A program made the position numbers and the translations under genes. The notes beneath the pieces were generated by a model. That model ran no database searches, was not told where the DNA came from, and saw only the letters and a list, made by a program, of their open reading frames with translations. A stretch of 64,000 bases of DNA from Neelides folsomi (lineage: Eukaryota; Arthropoda; Collembola; Neelipleona; Neelidae). The DNA lies in the NCBI GenBank assembly GCA_034687125.1, contig JAQGBZ010000081.1, positions 62,001 to 126,000 of the forward strand. The letters are read 5' to 3'. This document shows positions 12,793 through 24,288 of the stretch, one piece after another (the first letter of the stretch is position 1; every line of letters begins with the position of its first letter).

Positions 12793-14899
12793 CTACTGGC
12801 ACAGCTTTGAGCTTTTACTTGATGTTGATTTAACTTCGAATCTTGGGTTCTGCATTACTTTCAAGAGCATCGCATCCGACAGCGAGGTTGGAAGCGTTGT
12901 AAGAAGAAACTTGAAAATTTTTTCCCCAGTGGAGGCATAGCGGTACACGGGCGTCGTTCTCATATCCCTTTCAAGAATTCCCTCAAATGATTTCCGGATT
13001 CCCGAGTCCTGGATGGGCCGAATAGGTGGGGGATTGGCGAAGGCATCAATCAGTCTCTCGTTGTAGGCTTCAAAGTAGTCCCCGTAGAAGTTCTTATCTC
13101 TCACGCTCAGCCTCTCCTTCATCTGATCATAATGGGTCTGCTGGTGCGACAAGAGTCGAGAGGAACTCATGAATGAACCTGGAATCATCATTTAATTCAC
13201 AATCACATTTGACAAGTATAATTAATTATATTATAATTTACAATTTTAGCATAATATAAATTATTCATCTATTTCAACTCTAATGAATCTTGGGTAAATC
13301 TGGGAATAATTAAGCAGTACCAAGAACAGGGATTAATAATTCACCATTACAGACATTACTTGCAAACCACTACATAAATAACTAAATACATGATAAATGT
13401 CATGTTGGTTTCAACCGAACTTGAACATTAAAATCTTGTTGGTTCGCTGGTTGTAATGTAACGTTATTTTGGTTGAATTTGCGGATTTATTTGAGGTTAT
13501 TTGGGAATTAGAAGAAGGGTTTGGGGCTCCATCTCAGCCATTTTGAATAACCTGGTTGGAAAGAAACGACAGAAACTCCATATTTTCCCACTTCAAGGCG
13601 CAAAGCCCGCGCCCAGTTTTCCAAAGCTCCCTTCGAAGCGGAGTAAACGGCGAGACCCGGGAGAGAAATTTCCGAGCAGTCGGAACTTATCACGACCACT
13701 TTCCCTGCAAATATGAGAATTTCATTAAAATGCCGGCTATGGAAATTTGGTACCCAGATAAATCTGCATAATTTTTAATAACATCCTTATCGAGCCAACA
13801 CCATTGCGTAAACATTTTTATCAAATAATGCATCTGATTAACATCTTGAGAAAATCAGATTATTTATCCTGTTATTACATAAAATGAAATGAAATTATAT
13901 AAATAGTTATTGCGTTCTTGTTAGGATTCTCAGAATTTTTTACAACATTCTTAGCAGATGTTTTTGATTTTATTTGCTCTGTTTATTTATTTAAAGATCA
14001 GACTCTTTATATAAGAAGATAATTCGCCCCAAGAAATTTTTCCCAAAACATGATATTGTTTACAGTTAAACTTGATACAATTGATAAGAGAAAGGAATTT
14101 AAAAAATATAAGTTGGAGACTGTAAGTATTTTTAGGCGTGATCTTTTCCCAGTTTTTATGTATTTATTCAGACTTTTCGACTCTTCCATCTGCGGCGTCT
14201 GAGTGTGAAAGAGATGAAGGCAAAGGGCAAGGAAGACGTTAAGAATTAATGTTATGGTAAGTTGGAAAAGTTAGAAATTTTAATACCTCGAGCTTCAATG
14301 AGCAAGTGACGGAACTTTTCTATGAGATTCACGCTGCCCCAAAAGTTCACATTCATTTGACTTTGAGCCATCTCACTCGTCTGCCAAAAGTGTTCGGCCA
14401 TCACCGCAACGGCCGCGTTGGAGACAAGACTCCCGAATTCTGCAATTACTCCCCCAATGTCACTCACAAAGTGTATAAAAACCCAAGTGTGAAATTCTCA
14501 TGTTTGTAGCCTTTAAATACCAAGGGACGGAGTTGCACCGAGAAGACGTTGACATTCCTCTTCGAATTCCCCAATACTCCCTTCTTTGAGAACGTCGAGG
14601 GGAGCAATGTGGACATTTGAGAATTCCTCCCGTAGGAAATTTCCTCCTTCTCCTTTAGGATTAAGGCATCCGGCTAAAACGGTGTACTCGAGCTTCGCGG
14701 CCCAATAGGCCATACTAAACCCGAGTCCAGAGTCACAGCCCGAGATCACAATGAGAGTCTTTTTACGACTTTCACCCGATTTCCGATTTTTTTTTCGAGT
14801 ATTAAAAAGGCACAGGAGTCCTGCTGTGATCGCCGAAACCCCAACGGCACCCAATTTCACCCGCAAACTCAAATTTCTAAACACGTCCAAGTGGGTCAT
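12793..14899 (-). CDS. Membrane-anchored short-chain dehydrogenase/reductase (SDR9C-like: retinol, 17beta-hydroxysteroid or 3-hydroxybutyrate dehydrogenase type)
   Basis: Four exons on the minus strand (14899-14521, 14439-14287, 13704-13552, 13178-12793) join in frame across GT..AG introns into a 356-residue protein. A hydrophobic segment near residues 15-32, followed by a basic stretch, suggests an N-terminal membrane anchor. The nucleotide-binding motif SGCDSGLG (53-60) is the form typical of the retinol dehydrogenase, HSD17B6 and BDH1 group. NAA at about 134-136 stands for the structural NAG motif. The active site shows YSASK (Tyr198, Lys202) with Ser184 or Ser185 upstream. The C-terminal 130 residues after FQPG form the variable substrate domain. 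The enzyme should oxidise or reduce a small alcohol or ketone with NAD(P); the substrate cannot be read from sequence. All catalytic residues are present, so it looks functional. The start is the first Met of the exon carrying the anchor. Confidence 0.88.
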
Positions 14900-15162
14900 T
14901 TCGGGGAGATTAATTAACTGGAGCGGAGGCGCAGGGGGACCACGGAATAATTGACTCTAATTTCCCAGCTGTGACTTGTGTAATAAAGTATGAAGGACCA
15001 GCAAAGATCGCCGTGTTTAATCCTTACTCGGGGGAGAAAGAAAATATGCACGTTAAACTGAAGGATTAACCCGCAGAATGTTGAAACTTCTCGTGAGGAA
15101 ATATATAGGAAATTTATATATGCGTCTCTGTGGGACTTGAGCAGATAGACAGTTTTCCATTT

Positions 15163-15959
15163 CTCATCATTAGAGACCGGACATCTATGCCCTAACAAAT
15201 GCCATTATATGCATGCTGGAAAAAAACGCATATGCCAATGCAAAGCATGCAAATATAATTTAATTTTTATTAATTTTCGTATAAAATATATTTATAAATC
15301 TTCAGTGGCATGTCTATTTAAGTAACAATTTGCGACCAGATGCATATCGATATTTTCTGGAGTAAAATTCTGAGAAAACTCTTATAGCGACTGAATGAAC
15401 GCTCGACATTAACCGTAGTAATAGGAAAAAATTTGAAATTTGCATGTTCGAATGGCGAATAAGCGGGAACCTGAGTATTGGCATAAATGAAAACATCTTT
15501 GCCGTTCAATATATTATTAATTTACCAGAAACCAAAAATCGAATGAAACGTTTTTATTAAATTTAATAGAATTTATACTTCAAGTTCATTTAAAATCACA
15601 ATTGGCCCTAATTCTAATTTATAAAGTAATCGTAAGGAATTCTTAAAGAATTTGTTGGATAAAATTAACGATTTCAACTGTTTTAATAAAATTTAATATT
15701 ATTGTTAAATATGCCAAATATGCACGATGGCATATTTAACAATAACAAACATTTTGAGACAACCACATATTCAGGTTAGGTTAGGATTGTGTCTCAAAAT
15801 GTTTTTCTCGACATTCTGAACAACTTTGATTTTTGGGGGGAAAAGTTGAAAAAGGACTTAGAAAAACTTATAGGCTGGCCCTAATATCTTTACTTTAACC
15901 GATATCCCTCATTAATGAAAAACATGCCATTGCATAGATGTCCGGTCTCTACTCATCAT
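15163..15959 (-). mobile_element. Decayed hAT-superfamily element with 8-bp target duplication
   Basis: The element itself is 15171-15951. Its ends are inverted copies of tagagaccggacatctatgc, perfect over 20 bp and fitting the TAGNG start common in hAT transposons. The 8-mer ctcatcat occurs directly outside both ends (15163-15170 and 15952-15959), the target duplication size of hAT. Inside, minus-strand frame 15509-15318 contains NVERSFSRYKS, the signature of the hAT C-terminal dimerisation domain. Only this piece of the transposase is left, so the copy is non-autonomous. Two small hairpins lie inside: an 18-bp perfect stem at 15699-15745, and a stem around 15753-15802 built from an aacattttgagaca inverted pair. 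It sits about 270 bp upstream of the dehydrogenase start codon. Confidence 0.85.
15318..15509 (-). pseudogene. hAT transposase C-terminal fragment
   Basis: A 63-codon open piece carries the motif TTVNVERSFSRYKS near its centre. In hAT transposases this belongs to the dimerisation region at the C-terminus that ends the RNase-H-like catalytic domain. The catalytic Asp residues, zinc finger and most of the protein are missing. It lies entirely inside the inverted repeats of the hAT element, so it is that element's own decayed gene. Confidence 0.75.
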
Positions 15960-17574
15960 GCAGGCTCTCAATCTCCATCCCTTATCTGGAACCATAAGCA
16001 CGTCTATGGCTGCTCCAACTAAAGTACAAAGTAATTTATATAAATCTCCTTTAGTTATGAATTATAATATTTCTGGTCCAACATGATAAATACCTACACA
16101 TTTCATTTAATATAACTACTAGGCCATTAATATGGTACATATAATATTTTAAGTCAAATACTTATTTATCCTATAATACTTAAGTATACGCTATATGGGG
16201 GTATTTAAGTCAGATTATATCTACGTATTATATGAGGCTGGATGGCAAAATATACCTAACAAAAGTCCATAGTCCATACAAAAGGAGAAATGGTTAAATA
16301 TAAATGAATAATATTGCTTCTACAGACTGATATAGTAAATATAGGCTGACGTGAACAAATTAATTTTTCTTAGAATCATTTTAGCTACGTCACTAAAGTG
16401 TCAAACGCAACGTAGAAAAATGTAATGTTCCTTTTTAATGGCATCTTGGAGTAGTTGAGAGGTAGGGGAGGTCAAAAGCATTGAGAAGAAGAATGCCCAT
16501 TATGCCGTGAACAGAAGTGTCTCATAATTTTGCCTTGGTTCTTCCTCACTCCCATTTTTTCATATAGAAGTGGAAATGTGAGTCGATGAATCAGATTGAA
16601 TAGTCTTGAGTTAATGTTTTCTTTTCTCATACATTGTTTATTCCCTTAACTTTGAACTTCTTTGATATTTTTTGAAGTGTGTAATATATGCTGGTCGTTG
16701 GCGGCTTATAGAACTATTTTTAAGAGGATAAAAATGTATCATGTGTTTGAAGACTTTTAACGCTTTAGCCTCCAATTCTTTAAGACAAAAGAGATCAACG
16801 ATGGAAGTGTTGGGATTATAAAAATCGAACACATTAATGGCCAGAAGGAATTTTTGAACGGAAGGCCATTAATTTAAAACAACTTTCCGCTTGGATTTTT
16901 CCAAACACAAACTCCCTTTGAAAGTCTGATTATTTGGCAATATAAAAGTGAAACATTTAGATTTGGAATTTTAAAACTAATATTTTTAGCGGAAAAAAAC
17001 ATTTAAAAATCTAAGCTCATGTAAACTTTTATCTTTATTATTATTTCATCCATTTTTATCGATATTAGATATAACAACAACTAATCTTAGCATAAAGCTT
17101 AACTCTTATAATGTAGAGTATAGGCAGTGTCAGTTTGTGCAAGTGTAAACAAACAGAAGAACGCTTAATAAAAGTTGTGTACTAACTATAAGTTGTGGCA
17201 GTTGTCGCTTGATAAATCTATTAGTTAGGTAATATTAAGATAAATTATATAGCATAAAGTTTAAACTATTTGACAATTTCAACTCTAATGAGGACAAAGA
17301 GCCGTGAAGTTTATCTGAAAAGATAAATTTGAAGCCTCGAGATTAGGGAAGAGAATTTGGGTACAAAATACATCAGTCTGAAGTCAAAACCTTCCATTAA
17401 GTTGAGAAGAATAAAAGGTCCGACCGATTTATTCTCAGGCATTTCCCCATTTCAACTTTCATCCGAAAGAAGGATTTTCCTCCACAGCAAATTTTCCTGA
17501 CAATTGAGCAGCACTTCTCTGGGCGTCAGTGAAGGGGAAAGCATCTGTTTGTGACTTGAGAAGATTAATTCAAA
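15960..17574. other. Non-coding stretch, nothing recognised
   Basis: AT-rich sequence with no supported gene. Short frames such as 16638-16832 (minus) have no recognisable content. Confidence 0.45.
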
Positions 17575-17868
17575 ATGCACGTGCGACGTCACCTGAATCG
17601 CCTCACGCAAAGCGGCGGCCGCGTTGGAGGCTTCTTCCGTCGCCTCAACACTCTCAGACCCTCCGATTCAACTTCTAATCTCCTCCATCCCAAGGAAGAG
17701 TCGAGAAGATTGGAAAAGAACACCCAACTCACAAATCCCCAATTAAGAGGTGAAAATGAGGTCTTCGGAATCATATGCACCACTGGTGCGACCGCATCGG
17801 GAGTGAATGAAGAATCGATTCGCCATAAAGAAGAGAAAATGAAATCTCGTCTGAAGCGGCTTCTTCGA
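17575..17868 (+). CDS. Candidate first coding exon of an unrecognised basic protein
   Basis: From an ATG at 17575 the frame is open for 98 codons and then meets a good splice donor (CGA followed by GTAAGT) exactly at a codon boundary. The region is locally GC-rich and CpG-rich compared with its surroundings. The predicted peptide is basic and Ser/Arg-rich, with an Arg/His-rich start (MHVRRHLNRL) and a basic end (KSRLKRLLR). I see no signal peptide, membrane segment or known domain. Read past the donor, the frame would run on to 17973, but the last 35 codons look less protein-like. No following exon could be identified, so the gene is partial if real. A chance open frame in a GC-rich patch cannot be excluded; a minus-strand frame also covers it. 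Confidence 0.35.
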
Positions 17869-20449
17869 GTAAGTTGTTCCGAATTGACCCGAATTACCAT
17901 CCAAAGATTTGATACAACTATAATCGCACCCAATTCACCTCTATCGTGGCGGAAACGTCCGCTTCTCCACTAGTTCGGTTAATTTAACAGAAAAGGCGTT
18001 CAACTTCTTTCAACCCCTATATATCTCATGATGATAGGAAACGAGGAAAATGAGAACCTTGCATCAGACCTGACACTTCCTCTTCTCATTTTACTTCCAA
18101 CTCACGTTGGACCTTTCACTTCGTCTCACTTCTGGAACATCTCTTTCCTCAACCAGAAAATTTGACTCATCTCTCACGATACTCACGGTTACGCCAGACA
18201 GATTCCATAATGCGCAATTTGCAATCTGATAGCTTCAAAGGCATATCTCACTTCTCTCCCTTGTACCATTCTCCCCAATGCTAAACTTTGTATGGCATAT
18301 TTATGTAGGAAAGCTCCAGGGAAAACGTGGACATATTAAGATAAATATATAATTTATTTATTATAACAAAAAATATCCATAATTTGATGAAAGCGCTATC
18401 CAGAAACTTTGAGACTGTTGAGAAAGGAGCAGAAGTATAAAGTGAAATCTATTGGAACCGCTTTTTATACCATTTCCTATCAAATAAGGTAGAATTATGA
18501 CTCTCAGTTAAGATAGGCAAACTCATAGAATATTGAACAAGAAATGGAGTATAAATGTGCGAAGGAGTCATGTGTGAATATTTTATAAAAGCTCCTTCCG
18601 GGATTTCTTCTGGGTCTCTCCCATTCACGCACACTGCTCTCTTCCCTTCACTTCTTTCCTTAAATATATGAGGGAATTAAAGGAGGAAATCCTCAACAAA
18701 TACACGCGAAGGCTCTTTTTAATATTCATCCAAGAAGAAGTGGGAGATTAGACTGAGAGAAAGTGAGAAGCTTTCGAGATTCCTCCAGTTCCCAGCTTTT
18801 ACTTATAGCCTTCCTTTTTAAAGAGAAAAAGAGGGGAAATGGGGCTCTTAGGATTATCTTCCACACTATTATCATATCATTTTATGCCCATTTGAAACTT
18901 TGGTGGGCAGTTGGGGGATTTCCATACTTTCATATGATTTTCACATCTCATTTTAAACCATTTCCATTTTCCCCTCGCCATATACGAGTATAACTACAGG
19001 GAACATTAGTAGGTAAGTAACTACGCGCTTTATTCATAATAGAAGAGGAACAATAAAGTGAGAGTGTGCGAATAATGAAAGTCAGTTGGCCTGCAACCTT
19101 TTAGGGGAATAGTTTGGAGAGTTTTGAGGTTCCTCCTTATGGGATTTGGAATGAGAGTGAAGTTGGAGAAATTGAGAAGAGTTCCCGGTTGATGAAAGGA
19201 AGTCCGTAATGGTCCGCAAGGGGAGTTTCCAAGGAAGAGGAAGTGGAGCAAGGGATAAGGAAGGTCTTTGATCCTCCAGTAAATCAGGGAGAAGATGGAT
19301 GTTTGTATAGTTCCTACACAATGGGGTTTAAAAGGGAGAGGCCGCGGTGAGATGAGAATATAGAGAGGGAATTGAAAGCTAAGCCTTGATTGAATTATGT
19401 ATGAGCCACAATCTTTTCCTCACCCGAAACTCTTTCCATAGGACCTGAAGTCGGGGAAGGAAATGAGGAAAGTTCTCCGGTCCGGATTTCTTGCTTTGGG
19501 GAAGTCAATGATTCACGCCTCAGAATTCCTTCCGCAACCATGTGACTTCACTAGATTCCAGCCCCACTACGATGATGATGAATTCAACTTCCAACACTAC
19601 AAGACTTTCTACACAACCCAACTGGACACATACTCTCATACTCTCTCACATAACGTGATTTAAAAGACTCGTGGACTCGCCCGCCATAGCACTTTGTTTT
19701 TTTATTCTGAAAAAACTTACTCTTTTCACTCGTCCATGCGGGTTGTAGTGTTAAGCACTTACTTTAATTTGTCGCTTTCCACTTCCGAGGCTATATTAAG
19801 ATAAGAGAACTCTTTGTGCATACCTATTTCTGTAAATTCCGAAAATTCAATGGAATGTTTTATACATATAATAACTGCTTTAAATCCATATATCAGCAAT
19901 ATTGTACAATAACAACTAAATATAAATGCTCAAAGTGTGAAATATGGAATAATGAACGAGATTTTTATTTAAAAACTTTGGTCATTGATTTAATCGTTGA
20001 TCCTTAAAACTTTAAGTTACAATGATAATTCGTAAAGGTGAAAAACAATTTTATTTACGTATATTCAAAAGCACAATACCAGAGAAAAGTTGTAGGAATT
20101 TTAATGGCACATACTCATATATCACGAATTCCTTTTTTGACGGCCATTTGTTTGATTCCAAAAGTCGTGTTACACTTAACAAATTGACATTTATTGTAAT
20201 GCATGTAGGTAATATTTATGTTTACGCATAACTTAATGGTTCAATAAAAGTTCTAAAAGTAAATAATGTATAGAATAAATGAGTCTTTTTAAACAATGAA
20301 CTTAAATGAAAGATAAGTATCAGTACACTTTTATTAAAGTAAAACCTGCTAGTTATATAAAGTACTATACGTACTTTTATGTACCAAATAGGCTTTTATG
20401 TCATTATGATTTTGATAGAAATACAAATTATCAAGTTTATTGCAAACTA
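17869..20449. other. Non-coding stretch, possibly intronic
   Basis: No gene is supported. Frames at 18763-18993 and 19463-19663 (plus) are short and unrecognised. If the exon at 17575 is real, this may be its first intron. Confidence 0.4.
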
Positions 20450-20652
20450 ATGTAAAATGACTAAAGTTCATTCACGAAATCTTTACCCGTGAGTTTGAAT
20501 GAAGCGCTAAAATATTATTGAAATGCATATTGAAAAAACGCTTGTGCAAGTTACCATGTAAGCCCCATCAATAAGCATTTTCAATAATATTTTAGCAGTT
20601 CATTCAAGCTCACAGGTAAAGATTTCGAGAATGGACTTTAGGCATGTAAAAT
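20450..20652. mobile_element. 185-bp hairpin MITE with 9-bp target duplication
   Basis: The sequence 20462-20526 is repeated, inverted, at 20576-20640 with roughly 90% identity over about 65 bp (both arms contain cgaaatctttacc and ctaaaatattattgaaa). This leaves a loop of about 50 bp. The 9-mer atgtaaaat lies directly outside both ends (20450-20458 and 20644-20652), so the element is 20459-20643. There is no coding content. Long terminal inverted repeats with a 9-bp duplication point to a Mutator-like MITE, although an 8-bp duplication (hAT) with a chance extra match is possible. Confidence 0.8.
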
Positions 20653-22539
20653 ACTTAACATTACATAATATGGTATATACTCGTATTCACTTGTAGGTTT
20701 GTATTTTATATTATTAAACAAAAATTCTGATCGATTTTCTTTTACATGGGACATCCAGAAAAGTTTTGTAAGTTCGCAGTTTCATTCCAATTATGAATAT
20801 GATCGTACTAAAGTTTTCCTGGCATTTTCTCACAAATTAAACTGTTACAATTTAGTTATACAAGGCAATTTTCATTTTAATTACAAAAGTGCTCTAAATT
20901 ATTAAATACTAATTCGAATAAAATGCCTTCTATGGTATGAAACCTATCAAAATGTCAAACTTGTTAAACACAGTTCTAGGTTTTCTTTGGTTTTCAGAAC
21001 ACTAATGTGATTTAATATTTTGACTTGAATAACACTCCTATATGTAATTTTATAACTAAAATTATTCATGTTATGCTTTTCATATATAACTTATAACATT
21101 AACTAACAAAACTTAATATGTTTAAATACTGTATTTATGTACAATAATAATAGACTAGCATGAGATATCCTTGAAGTGCATCTACTACATAAAAATAAGC
21201 CCTTTAAATCGGCTAATAAAATCCATTATTGTGAGATATAATGCTGGAAACGGAATAAAATTAAAATTTATTACACTTTGCGTGTGAAAATAGATACTAA
21301 TCTGATTGCATGCAAAAGTTCTAAAATACATCCTAATTTGTAATATAATCCTCCAGTCGTTCTACAAATCCAAATATATTTCCCTATTTAGAGTTTGTAT
21401 TTAATATATAAAAGAATATTTCATAGTAAATACCACAACCTGTATTCCAAATTCCTCCATTTAACAAGGTACATCATTTATCTTCATTCCCTCTTCGTAA
21501 TTCAATTACTCAAATGGGCTCAAGTCTAAATTCTAGGAACTTATTCCAGGGATTATGCTTTGAGGGCCCGCACCTTCGATTCGCTCATCCGCCCAGCTCA
21601 ACGGAGCCAACAGCCCTGGGAAATGGAGATGAGCTAAATATTTCGACATCGTCGGATCTCATCTTCTTTCCGCTCTAAAGAAATTATCAAAAGTCGCATC
21701 CACCGCCCTTTCATTCTACAGAGATTAATGAGCCCGCATACCGTGGGTTAAGAAAGGAAAGCCAATTCCCCGTTATTATTCACTCAATTAAATCATCTCC
21801 TGATAAATGCACGTGCTCCTCCAAATCCCCATCTATCCATCTTGTATAATGAAACTTTCAACTTGCATTCAAATATAAATTACTGACGTAAAACACAAAA
21901 CTAATATTGCACGACTTCAAAGGATACATTTAATTAGAAAATTCAATTCCACCAGTCTTATCTCATCTACTTAAATGATATCGATCGCCCGAGTCTTTTA
22001 TACAAAAAAAACACGGAATATGAAATGGTTGAGAGATTGGGGTTAAACGTAAGAATTTTGTATAATAAAAAGAGGAAATGAGATTACACATACTCGCCAA
22101 ATAACATACAAAGGAAGACGCCCACCATAAAAGGATGGGGTTTTTAAGGGTTTCCAGTTTTCCCGTTCCTCGATCCCATTCTCTTATTGCATCATTTAAC
22201 GTAATAAACTGTTGTGCACGAACGGTGGGCAATTTAAAGAAAATTCAAGTGGAGTCCACAAGGTAAAAGGGGCCAGATGACTCCCCAATATCTCAAGTGA
22301 AATGAGGTGAGTTGGAAACCTTGGAAGCTTCGTGAAGGGATATATATTTTAGCCAAAGAAGAAACTAGATACTTAAGATAGAGGTTAAGATCTCTTTCCA
22401 CATTCTCAGATTACCTCAGAGGAGTAAAGGGAGTCTTTACGGGATGGAAAGTGGGACTGTGAAGGAAAAAAAAACCAGCTGCCCGGATTCCGCTGCGGAG
22501 ATCCACAGAGAAAGAAAAGTGGGTAAGTGGGTCTTGAAC
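20653..22539. other. Non-coding stretch
   Basis: AT-rich, no supported gene. The minus frame 21963-22232 and plus frame 20699-20905 have no domain or splice support. Confidence 0.4.
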
Positions 22540-22914
22540 TCATGGTGAGGGAGATATTGCATCCGCGGTGTGAGGCGTTGTGGAAAGAATCGCGAGGATC
22601 AGACTTTGAGGAGTTGGGATCTGTTGAGATTGATAAGGCTTGGTGATCTCCTTGCTCCCTTCACTCCCGACGTTGATCGGATTCGGTTCTGGAGTTGTAA
22701 TTTTCTTGGCCATGCCGCTTTGGGGGTTCCAGATGAAAAGGTAGTAGATTGAAAGAATGATGGCCACGACGGAGACGGAAATGATATAACCAACTACTGT
22801 GAGAATCCTCACCACTTTTCGTTGCTTCTTATTGAATTGCCTCTTGCGCCCGTCTCCATGACTCGCTGTGGAGTCTTCGGACCCGCTCGTCTGTCGGCTC
22901 CCAATTGACGACAT
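22540..22914 (-). CDS. InaF-motif single-pass membrane protein
   Basis: The exon encodes 124 residues from the Met at 22914. That Met lies three bases inside a splice acceptor (gtgtgggcag, AG at 22919-22918), so an upstream 5'UTR exon is likely and the extra open codons further 5' are probably not translated. A Ser/Thr-rich head (1-20) leads into a Lys/Arg-rich stretch (RKRQFNKKQRK), then one membrane helix at about 35-61 with the pattern VRILTVVGYIISVSVVAIILSIYYLFIW. Lys/Arg, then VR-LTV-GY--SVS-AAI-LS-YY-F-W, is the pattern of the InaF motif, named for the Drosophila inactivation-no-afterpotential F locus, where the protein supports TRP channels in photoreceptors; vertebrates have INAFM proteins. 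The C-terminal tail is Pro/Thr/Ser-rich. The role here is inferred from the motif only. Recognition is by pattern, not by a search. Confidence 0.6.
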   Translation of the reverse strand: MSSIGSRQTSGSEDSTASHGDGRKRQFNKKQRKVVRILTVVGYIISVSVVAIILSIYYLFIWNPQSGMAKKITTPEPNPINVGSEGSKEITKPYQSQQIPTPQSLILAILSTTPHTADAISPSP

Positions 22915-22917
22915 TCC

Positions 22918-24250
22918 CTGCCCACACAATGAAACATAAGAATACTCGTCCAATGGACCCCGCTGTGAATTGGGCCAACGGCACTCAATTTCTCCATCCA
23001 ATTCCTCTCCCAGATATTCCACCCGGAGTGAGAGAGTAAAGCGAAATCCAATAGCCCCCAATTCCCATCTCCGAATAAATTGAAATGACTTTTCTCAACA
23101 CTCCAAAGGTTGATATGAAAATTGGACTCGGGGATATGAAGCTACATTCTCAATTTCAATATGACCCAAACGTGCCGCGCTCAATAAAACAAGGTCCGAT
23201 GGAGTGGAGAACGACCAGTCTTTTACAATATCAATTGAACGTCGAGGCCTTGGGAATGGAAAGTGAAAGTTCCCTTCTCAACTCTCATCACGTTCATAAA
23301 ATTCCAAATGTGCAGGGAAGTCGTCAGATAAGTGGTGGTGGAGGGGAGTGAAACTAACGTTTTTTCTCGGGTCTTAAACGGAGAATGATAAAACGGAATA
23401 GGGCGAGAGAAAGGCGAAGGCGACGAAGAGCGAGGACGTGGCGGTAGAAAGGAAGGCGTTTAATTAATAGATTCCTGATTTATGACCCTCAATTAGGGAG
23501 GGGAAAAGGCGGGCTCAAATCAACGAAGGAGTCAAATGGCATTAGAAAGCTTTTGACTTACTTTTCAATTGAACCGTCGTTGTTGATAGATTTACGAGTC
23601 CAACTTTTGTTTTTGTACTCTGCGTTCTTATTATTGTACTGGCGGGAGGCTGTGAGTTGACTCTCCGGCAGTGTAGGAGAGAGTGAGGAGGCGCGGAGAA
23701 ATGAAGAAGGATTTGAACAACTCGGTGCGTATCGTTACGTATGAAGGTCTGCGTGAGGATCCCCGCCAAGCGTTTGCGCCCCCACAAGCAACCGGCAGAG
23801 GAATCATTGGGGCCGGCAACCTACTTTGAGACAACGCATGAACATACCCACTTCCTCTCTCGTGCATCCTTTACATAAAAGATTTAATTGCTCAACAAAT
23901 TCGTCTATCAATTCATTTAATGACTCGTATAATTTTGATATGATTTAGTGCAAGCTGTTAAAACGACATTCCTTTCCCTGGAATTACTTCAATACAACCA
24001 AAGACAATAAATCCAGTCTCAAGTTTTTGAATATAAAGTTTGAATTAATACACTTATGTATTTACCAAATATTTACCATACATGCAATTATAAATACCTA
24101 TAACCAAATATCTACCATGCTACTATACATACATACATACCTTACCAGTATATAGTAAACTTGCAATTATAATTAAACTTCATTATGCTTTGGGCGTGTC
24201 TGGAAGTAATGATCACAATGTGGCTTAATAAATAGGGTCATTTTAGAATT
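22918..24250. other. Intergenic stretch between InaF-like gene and myosin 3' end
   Basis: It probably contains the upstream exon and promoter of the InaF-like gene, since an acceptor lies at its left edge, but I could not fix them. The plus frame 23085-23351 and the minus frames near 23540-23870 are not supported as genes. Simple ACAT repeats occur near 24128-24141. Confidence 0.35.
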
Positions 24251-24256
24251 CATTGC

Positions 24257-24262
24257 TTTATT
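24257..24262 (-). terminator. Poly(A) signal of the myosin heavy chain gene
   Basis: The minus strand reads AATAAA here, only 27-32 nt beyond the inferred TAG stop. The 3'UTR would therefore be very short, unless a later signal is used. Confidence 0.6.
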
Positions 24263-24288
24263 ACATTAAGTAGAAGAACCGGAGCCTT

